Shown piece after piece: positions 58,509-64,000 of a stretch of DNA of 64,000 bases (position 1 is its first letter; each line of letters opens with the position of its first letter). The translations under genes were made by a program, and so were the position numbers. The notes under the pieces were generated by a model, which made no database searches, had not been told where the DNA came from, and was given only the letters and a program-made list of their open reading frames with translations. The stretch spans positions 124,001-188,000 of the forward strand of contig NZ_JACHJK010000016.1 in assembly GCF_014203595.1 (NCBI RefSeq), given 5' to 3'. The DNA comes from Streptomyces echinatus (GTDB taxonomy: Bacteria > Actinomycetota > Actinomycetes > Streptomycetales > Streptomycetaceae).

Positions 58509-61247
58509 ATGGTGCGACTGCCCGGCCGGCCCGCGACTCGGCCGCCCCGATCGTCTGGGCACCCACGCGCACCGCACAGCCCGTCGGAAGCGGAGGGCGG
58601 CACGGACGGCGGCAGGTCCGGGGTGCTCCGGTCGGCGGTGACCGGGCGCAGCGTGGCCGGTCAGGTGTTCGTCCTGCAGGTGGTGATCGTGCTGCTGCTG
58701 GTCGTCTCGGCGGTGGTGGCCCAGGTGCTCCAGGTACGGCACGACAGCGACGTCGAGGCGGCGAATCGTTCCCTCGCCGTGGCCGAAACGTTCGCTCACG
58801 CGCCCGGCACGGTCGCGGCCCTGCGCTCCCCCGATCCCACGGCCGTGCTCCAGCCGCGTGCGGAGGCCGCCCGCAAGGCGACCGGCGTGGACTTCATCGT
58901 CGTGATGGACACCGACGGCGTCCGCTACACGCACCCCAACCCCGACCGCATCGGCAAGAAGTTCGTCGGCGACATCACCCCGGCCCTGGAAGGCCGCACG
59001 GTCACCGAGCACATCACCGGCACCATCGGGCCGCTGGTGCAGGTCGTGGTGCCCGTGAAGGACTCGGCCGGCACGGTGGTGGGCCTGGTGTCCGCCGGGA
59101 TCACCACCGCGCACGTGGGCGGGGCCGCCGACCAGCAGCTGCCGCTGCTGGTCGGCGCGGCGGCCGTCGCGCTCGTGCTGGCCACCGGGGGCACCGCCCT
59201 GGTCAGCAGACGGCTGCTGCGCCAGACGCACGGTCTCGGGCCGTACGAGATGACCCGGATGTACGAGCACCACGACGCGGTGCTGCACGCGGTCCGGGAA
59301 GGTGTGCTGATCGTCAGCGGCGACGGCCAGCTGCTGCTCGCCAACGACGAGGCCCACCGGCTGCTGAACCTGCCCGCGGACGCGGAGCGGCGGCATGTGC
59401 AGGAGCTGGGACTGGACGAGGAGACGGCGGACCTGCTGGCCTCGGGACGGGTCGCCACCGACGAGGTGCACCTGGTCAAGGACCGCCTGCTGGCGATCAA
59501 CCAGCGGCCGACGGACCTGCGCGGCGGCCCGCCCGGCAGCGTCACCACGCTGCGCGACTCGACCGAGCTGCGCGCCCTGTCCGGCCGGGCGGAGGTCGCC
59601 CGGGAGCGGCTGAACATGCTGTACGACGCCGGGGTGGGCATCGGCACCAGCCTGGACGTGACCCGGACCGCGGAGGAGCTGGCCGAGCTCGCGGTGCCCC
59701 GGTTCTCGGACTTCGCGACGGTGGACCTGTTCGACGCGGTGATCAGCGGGGAGGAGCCGCGGCCGGGGACGGCCCTGCGCCGCACGGCCGTCTCGGGTAT
59801 CCGGGGGGACGCCCCGCTGTACCCGGTCGGCGAGCGGATCCGGTGGGTGGCCACCTCGCCGCAGGCCCGTTCGCTGACGACCGGCCAGTCGGTCGTCGTG
59901 CCGGAGCTGCGCAAGGAGCCCGGCTGGCGGGCGCAGAACCCGGAGCGCACGGACCGGGTGCTGGACTACGGCATCCACTCGCTGATCACCGTGCCGCTGC
60001 GGGCCGGCAGTCTGGTGCTGGGCGTGGCGAACTTCTGGCGCGCGCAGAGGCCGCAGCCGTTCGACGCCGAGGAGGTGGCGCTGGCGGAGGAGCTGGTGGC
60101 GCGGGCCGCGGTGTCCATCGACAACGCCCGCCGCTACACCCGTGAGCACAGCATGGCGGTGACCCTCCAGCGCAGCCTGCTGCCGCGCACCCTGCCCGAG
60201 CAGGGCGCCCTGGACATCGCCTACCGCTACCTGCCGGCCCAGTCCGGGGTCGGCGGCGACTGGTTCGACGTGCTGCCGCTGTCCGGTGCCCGGGTGGCCC
60301 TCGTGGTCGGCGATGTCGTGGGGCACGGACTGCACGCGGCGGCGACCATGGGCCGGCTGCGCACGGCGGTGCACAATTTCTCCTCGCTCGACCTGCCGCC
60401 GGACGAGCTCCTCGGCCTGCTGGACGAGCTGGTCGGCCGGATCGACCAGGACGAGAACCCGGCGGGGGACGCGGCCCTGGTCACGGGCGCCACCTGTCTG
60501 TACGCGATCTACGACCCGGTGTCCCGGCTGTGCACCCTGGCCCGGGCGGGGCATCCGCCGCCCGCGCTGGTGCGGCCGGACGGTGGTGTGGAGTTCCCGG
60601 AGGTGCCCGCCGGCCCGCCGCTGGGCCTGGGCGGGCTGCCGTTCGAGACGGCGGAGCTGGAGCTGGCGGAGGGCAGCCGGCTGGTGCTGTACACCGACGG
60701 TCTGGTGGAGGACCGGGAGCGGGACATCGACGAGGGGCTCGCTCTGCTGAGCGACGCCCTGCGCCGGACGCCGGGCGCCTCCCCGGAGGACACCTGCCGT
60801 GCCGTGCTGGAACGGCTTCCCGCCCGGCCGAGTGACGACGTGGCGCTGATCGTCGCCCGGACCCGGGTGCTGGGTTCCGACCGGGTCGCGCAGTGGCAGG
60901 TGCCGTCCGAGCCGGCCGCGGTGTCGCAGGTGCGGTCCTCGGTGACCCGGACCCTGTCCGACTGGGGACTGGACGAACTGGGGTTCACGACGGAGCTGGT
61001 CCTGAGCGAGCTGGTCACCAACGCCATCCGCTACGGGCGCGGCCCGATCGGGGTACGGCTGCTGCGCGACCGCACGCTGATCTGCGAGGTCTCCGACAGC
61101 AGCACGACCTCGCCGCATCTGCGGTACGCGGCGAGCACCGACGAAGGCGGCCGGGGCCTGTTCCTGGTCGCGCAGCTCGCCGAGCGCTGGGGCACCCGGT
61201 ACAGCCCGCACGGCAAGGTGATCTGGGCGGAGCAGCCGCTGCCCTGA
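58509..61247 (+). CDS. Cache-PAS-GAF-PP2C-HATPase signalling protein
   Basis: A 912-residue membrane sensor. After a short leader there is a membrane helix (FVLQVVIVLLLVVSAVVAQV), an extracytoplasmic CitA/DcuS-type Cache domain (MDTDGVRYTHPNPDRIGKKF; HITGTIGPLVQVVVPVKDSA), a second helix (LLVGAAAVALVLATGGTALV), a PAS (VREGVLIVSGDGQLLLANDE), a GAF (YGIHSLITVPLRAGSLVLGV), the PP2C/SpoIIE domain (GVGGDWFDVLPLSGARVALV, GDVVGHGLHAAATMGRLRTA, LVLYTDGLVEDRE) and a C-terminal GHKL ATPase like RsbW (LVLSELVTNAIRYG, DEGGRGLFLVAQLAERWG). One protein thus holds both phosphatase and anti-sigma-kinase modules plus a ligand sensor. The start is uncertain: ATG at 58509 has only a weak site. Confidence 0.93.
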   Translation: MVRLPGRPATRPPRSSGHPRAPHSPSEAEGGTDGGRSGVLRSAVTGRSVAGQVFVLQVVIVLLLVVSAVVAQVLQVRHDSDVEAANRSLAVAETFAHAPGTVAALRSPDPTAVLQPRAEAARKATGVDFIVVMDTDGVRYTHPNPDRIGKKFVGDITPALEGRTVTEHITGTIGPLVQVVVPVKDSAGTVVGLVSAGITTAHVGGAADQQLPLLVGAAAVALVLATGGTALVSRRLLRQTHGLGPYEMTRMYEHHDAVLHAVREGVLIVSGDGQLLLANDEAHRLLNLPADAERRHVQELGLDEETADLLASGRVATDEVHLVKDRLLAINQRPTDLRGGPPGSVTTLRDSTELRALSGRAEVARERLNMLYDAGVGIGTSLDVTRTAEELAELAVPRFSDFATVDLFDAVISGEEPRPGTALRRTAVSGIRGDAPLYPVGERIRWVATSPQARSLTTGQSVVVPELRKEPGWRAQNPERTDRVLDYGIHSLITVPLRAGSLVLGVANFWRAQRPQPFDAEEVALAEELVARAAVSIDNARRYTREHSMAVTLQRSLLPRTLPEQGALDIAYRYLPAQSGVGGDWFDVLPLSGARVALVVGDVVGHGLHAAATMGRLRTAVHNFSSLDLPPDELLGLLDELVGRIDQDENPAGDAALVTGATCLYAIYDPVSRLCTLARAGHPPPALVRPDGGVEFPEVPAGPPLGLGGLPFETAELELAEGSRLVLYTDGLVEDRERDIDEGLALLSDALRRTPGASPEDTCRAVLERLPARPSDDVALIVARTRVLGSDRVAQWQVPSEPAAVSQVRSSVTRTLSDWGLDELGFTTELVLSELVTNAIRYGRGPIGVRLLRDRTLICEVSDSSTTSPHLRYAASTDEGGRGLFLVAQLAERWGTRYSPHGKVIWAEQPLP

Positions 61248-61559
61248 GCGTCCGGCGCGGGAAATCCGTTGAGGACACCTCGGCCGCGGGCCATGTGCTC
61301 GCGCAGGAATCGCCGTCTGATCCGCCCGCGGTCACCCCGGACAGCGTCGCGCTGCTGTACCAGTCGGGTGGTGGCGCCGTGGGGCGGCCAGCTGCGCCAG
61401 GGGCCGGACGCCGGGGACGGCGCGGGCACGGCGGACGGCGCCGCGGAGTTCACCGCGTTCGCCACGGCCGTCGGGGGCACATGGCTGCGCGGTGACCGGG
61501 CGCGTGTGCGGTCCGCCGGGCCCGTTCCCAGTTCCCGGTTCGCCTGAGCGGGGCGGCGG
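61248..61559. other. Region without a confident gene after the sensor phosphatase
   Basis: About 310 bases. A plus-strand frame contains AAEFTAFATAVGGTWLRGDR, which looks faintly protein-like, but no start or family is evident. It could be a decayed gene end. Confidence 0.35.
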
Positions 61560-61796
61560 TCAGCCGCCGTTCAGCCGGGAGCGCAGCAGCTGCTTGCCCA
61601 GCTCGGCGCCCTTGCGGCTGTCGGACTGTGCCTTGCGGAACAGGTCCGCGACCTCGTTGTCCTTGTCGCGCTCGGCGTCCTGGATGTACTGCTCCAGCCG
61701 CAGGGCGTTGTTCAAGCACGCCTCGACGTACCAGATCAGGTTGTAGTCCTTGTCGCGGGTGCCGGTGACGTCGCCGGTCTCGCTGGTGCTGGTCAT
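61560..61796 (-). CDS. Small conserved-looking helical protein
   Basis: A 78-residue hydrophilic protein, wholly helical and highly charged after residue 15: DYNLIWYVEACLNNALRLEQ then YIQDAERDKDNEVADLFRKA. The start at 61796 has GGAGGAG at 6 bases. It resembles small proteins often found in Streptomyces beside stress or carbohydrate genes; I know no function. It lies 112 bases downstream of the GH15 gene on the same strand and may be cotranscribed. The heptad-like pattern suggests a helical bundle, as in small binding or scaffold proteins. Confidence 0.75.
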   Translation of the reverse strand: MTSTSETGDVTGTRDKDYNLIWYVEACLNNALRLEQYIQDAERDKDNEVADLFRKAQSDSRKGAELGKQLLRSRLNGG

Positions 61797-61908
61797 CCGG
61801 GGTCTCCTCCTTCTGTCGACCCTGAGTCGATTCCGCTTTCCGGACACCCCGGGTACCCCTGCGACCTGCGCACACACAGCCCGATCGGAGCCGGTGCCGG
61901 CGGACGGC

Positions 61909-63744
61909 TCAGCCGAGGGCGCGGTCCAGGTTGAACGCGGCGCTGATCAGGGAAAGATGGGTGAACGCCTGCGGGAAGTTGCCCTGTTGCTCGCCGGTGC
62001 GGCCGATCTCCTCGGCGTACAGGCCGAGATGGTTGGCGTAGGTCAGCATCTTCTCGAAGGCCAGCCGGGCCTCGTCCACCCGGCCGGCCCGGACGAGCGC
62101 CTCGACGTACCAGAAGGAGCAGATGGAGAAGGTGCCCTCGTCGCCGCGGAGGCCGTCCGGGCTGGCCTGGGGGTCGTAGCGGTAGACGAGGGAGTCGGAG
62201 ACGAGGTCCTCGGTGAGGGCGTCCAGCGTGGACAGCCACTTGGGGTCGGTGGGGGCGATGAACTTGGCGAGCGGCATCATCAGCAGCGAGGCGTCGAGCA
62301 CGTCGGCGTGCTCGTACTGCACGAAGGCGCCCCGGCGCTCCGACCAGCCGTGGTCCATGATCCTCCGGTAGATGGTGTCCCGGGCCTGGCGCCAGCGCCG
62401 GTGGTCTGCGGGCAGTCCGCGGTGGGTGGCGAGGCGGATGGCGCGCTCGATCGCGACCCAGCACATCAGCCGGGAGTACAGGAAGTTCTTGCGGCCGCCG
62501 CGGGTCTCCCACACGCCCTCGTCGGGCTGGTCCCAGTGGTCGCACACCCAGTCGACCAGGTGGCACACGTCGTCCCACTGGCCGCTGGAGATGGGCTGGG
62601 CCCACTTGTCGTAGAGGTAGATCGAGTCGATCAGGGCGCCGTAGATGTCCAGCTGGAGCTGGTCGGCGGCGGCGTTGCCGACCCGGACCGGCGCGGAGCC
62701 CAGATGTCCCTCCAGGTGCGGCAGCTCGCGTTCGGGCAGATCGGCCCGGCCGTCGATGCCGTACATGATCTGCAGTGGTCCGGAGGCGGCACCGTCGCCG
62801 GGGCTGATGTGGGTGGTCAGGAACTTCATGAAGGCCGCGGCCTCGCCGCTGAAACCGAGCCGGAGCAGCGCGTAGACGGCGAAGGCGGCGTCGCGGACCC
62901 ACACGTAGCGGTAGTCCCAGTTGCGCTCGCCGCCGAGCTGCTCGGGCAGGCTGGTGGTGGGGGCGGCGACGATGGCGCCGGTGGGGGCGTAGGTGAGCAG
63001 CTTCAGGGTGAGGGCGGAGCGGTGCACCATCTCGCGCCAGCGGCCCCGGTAGCGGGACTGCTGCAGCCACTTGCGCCAGTAGGTGACGGTGGCGTTGAAC
63101 TCGTGTTCGGCCTCGGCGTGGGCGCAGCCGCGGGGCATGACCTCCTCGCCGATCTGGTCGAGGGCGAACACCGCCGTCTCGCCCTCGCTCAGCTTGAAGT
63201 CGGCCCACGCGTCCCGGCCGTCGTTCTCCACCGTGACGGTGGAGGTGAGCGCCAGGGACCGGCCGGGGGACTCGAAGACCTGCATGCCCTCCGCCGCGGT
63301 CAGGGTGTGCGGGTCGGCGCCGTAGTTGAAGCGCGGGGCGATCAGGGCCCGGAACGGCACGGTGCCGCGCACGCACACCACGCGCCGGATCACCCGGTGC
63401 CGGCGCACCTCGCGCGACTCGTCGCAGCAGACGGGCATGAAGTCCTGGACCTCGCCGACGCCGTCCTCCGTGAAGAACCGGGTGATCAGCACATTGGTGT
63501 CGGGGAAGTAGAACTGCTTGGTGCGCGCCGGTACGGCGGCGGCCAGCTCGAAGCGTCCGCCGCGCTCGGCGTCGAGGATCGCCGCGAAGACGCTCGGGGA
63601 GTCGAAGGAGGGGCAGCAGTACCAGTCGATCGTGCCGTTGGTGCCGACCAGGGCCACGCTGCGCAGGTCGCCGATGAGTCCGTGCTCGGCGATGGGCGGG
63701 TAGCGGGGGCCGGGGGCGTCCCCGGCGAACGGCGTCGCGGCCAT
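61909..63744 (-). CDS. Glycoside hydrolase family 15 protein (glucoamylase/trehalase-like)
   Basis: A 611-residue cytosolic enzyme. The N-terminal beta-sandwich starts PPIAEHGLIGDLRSVALVGT and NGTIDWYCCPSFDSPSVFAA, the family signature. The (alpha/alpha)6 barrel contains NWDYRYVWVRDAAFAVYAL with the catalytic-site segment, EGVWETRGGRKNFLYSRLMC (general acid Glu region) and LYAEEIGRTGEQQGNFPQAF (general base Glu). Length matches actinobacterial GH15 proteins, some of which hydrolyse trehalose and others maltodextrins. ATG at 63744. No other sugar gene is adjacent. Confidence 0.93.
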   Translation of the reverse strand: MAATPFAGDAPGPRYPPIAEHGLIGDLRSVALVGTNGTIDWYCCPSFDSPSVFAAILDAERGGRFELAAAVPARTKQFYFPDTNVLITRFFTEDGVGEVQDFMPVCCDESREVRRHRVIRRVVCVRGTVPFRALIAPRFNYGADPHTLTAAEGMQVFESPGRSLALTSTVTVENDGRDAWADFKLSEGETAVFALDQIGEEVMPRGCAHAEAEHEFNATVTYWRKWLQQSRYRGRWREMVHRSALTLKLLTYAPTGAIVAAPTTSLPEQLGGERNWDYRYVWVRDAAFAVYALLRLGFSGEAAAFMKFLTTHISPGDGAASGPLQIMYGIDGRADLPERELPHLEGHLGSAPVRVGNAAADQLQLDIYGALIDSIYLYDKWAQPISSGQWDDVCHLVDWVCDHWDQPDEGVWETRGGRKNFLYSRLMCWVAIERAIRLATHRGLPADHRRWRQARDTIYRRIMDHGWSERRGAFVQYEHADVLDASLLMMPLAKFIAPTDPKWLSTLDALTEDLVSDSLVYRYDPQASPDGLRGDEGTFSICSFWYVEALVRAGRVDEARLAFEKMLTYANHLGLYAEEIGRTGEQQGNFPQAFTHLSLISAAFNLDRALG

Positions 63745-64000
63745 CGGCGGCCTCCCGGTGAGCGTGCGGTGCGGGTGTCCGCCCGGGGCGCGTTCCCCTC
63801 GTGCGGTGCACTGTCCGATCCGGCGGAGATTTCTCCCTGCTTGCCGTACTTTCTACCACTTACGGTGGATTTTCCAGTGTGCGGGATGTTTTCCATGGTG
63901 GAGACGCGTGGTTTCGTGTGCGGTGGGAAGGTGCTCCACAGCCGATCCCCGGGCGCTTCCGGATGCAGGGTGCGCCCGGGAGGGCAATGGTGAGAGTGTG
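63745..64000. promoter_or_regulatory. Upstream region of the GH15 gene
   Basis: About 256 bases to the window end. An AT-richer stretch (63835-63900) about 100-150 bases upstream of the GH15 start probably contains its promoter. No gene is seen; the next gene must start beyond the window. Confidence 0.35.

Noticed and set aside
1..64000. tRNA, rRNA and riboswitch genes
   Set aside because: I looked for cloverleaf arms, rRNA-like blocks and conserved riboswitch cores in the intergenic regions and saw none I could support.

Overview
The window is high-GC actinomycete DNA, almost certainly a Streptomyces chromosome. The signs are extreme third-position G/C bias, GTG starts behind GGAG-type ribosome sites, Tat and lipobox export signals, a sortase-E-type anchor, several SpoIIE-type phosphatases, a DUF5753-type XRE regulator, a DUF574-type methyltransferase and a ClpP2-type protease subunit. 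No rRNA, tRNA, CRISPR array or intact insertion sequence was seen.

Region 1 (1-9.5 kb) is the edge of a biosynthetic gene cluster read leftwards: a stand-alone thioesterase, a solitary ClpP2-type peptidase, a small helical protein, then a type I polyketide synthase (ACP-KS-AT-AT-KR-ACP) whose stop overlaps the start of a second PKS that runs off the left edge. The first PKS has the fused loading plus first-extension layout known from myxobacterial starter PKSs. The extra clpP looks like a resistant copy of the target, so the unseen product may act on ClpP. This is the most notable system in the window.

Region 2 (9.6-16.5 kb) is a decay zone. An orphan Phd-type antitoxin is followed by broken pieces of a LysR regulator, a cupin, an NTF2-like protein, an AbiEii-like nucleotidyltransferase, an XRE-cupin regulator and a B3/B4-domain protein, several joined end to end as deletion scars. 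Intact genes between them encode a GH16-like protein, a DUF4097-like lipoprotein and an ECF sigma factor fused to two membrane segments and a zinc-ribbon-like tail.

Region 3 (16.5-32 kb): an exported isochorismatase-like lipoprotein with a duplicated N-terminus, a Tat-exported unknown protein, a rhomboid-like protein, an aldo/keto reductase, an MFS exporter, a coupled operon of nucleotidyltransferase, BON-domain protein and metallophosphoesterase downstream of an amino-acid permease, a membrane PP2C phosphatase, a secreted NPP1 (Nep1-like) protein with a secreted glycerophosphodiesterase, a DUF574 methyltransferase and an XRE regulator.

Region 4 (33-50 kb): GNAT, cytochrome P450, flavodoxin-like protein, class I methyltransferase, lipoprotein, a second GNAT behind a perfect CebR-type palindrome, a large DUF1996 wall-anchored protein, an NlpC/P60 protein with long low-complexity repeats, ferredoxin-NADP reductase FprA, and a 1,531-residue protein of unknown function divergent from a DUF1152 protein.

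Region 5 (50-64 kb): a PadR-membrane protein operon with a perfect AT-rich operator, two unknown proteins, a protein with four helical repeats and a PVNPG linker, two large SpoIIE-type signalling phosphatases in tandem, and a small conserved-looking protein downstream of a GH15 glycoside hydrolase. The phosphatases would fit a partner-switching stress network.
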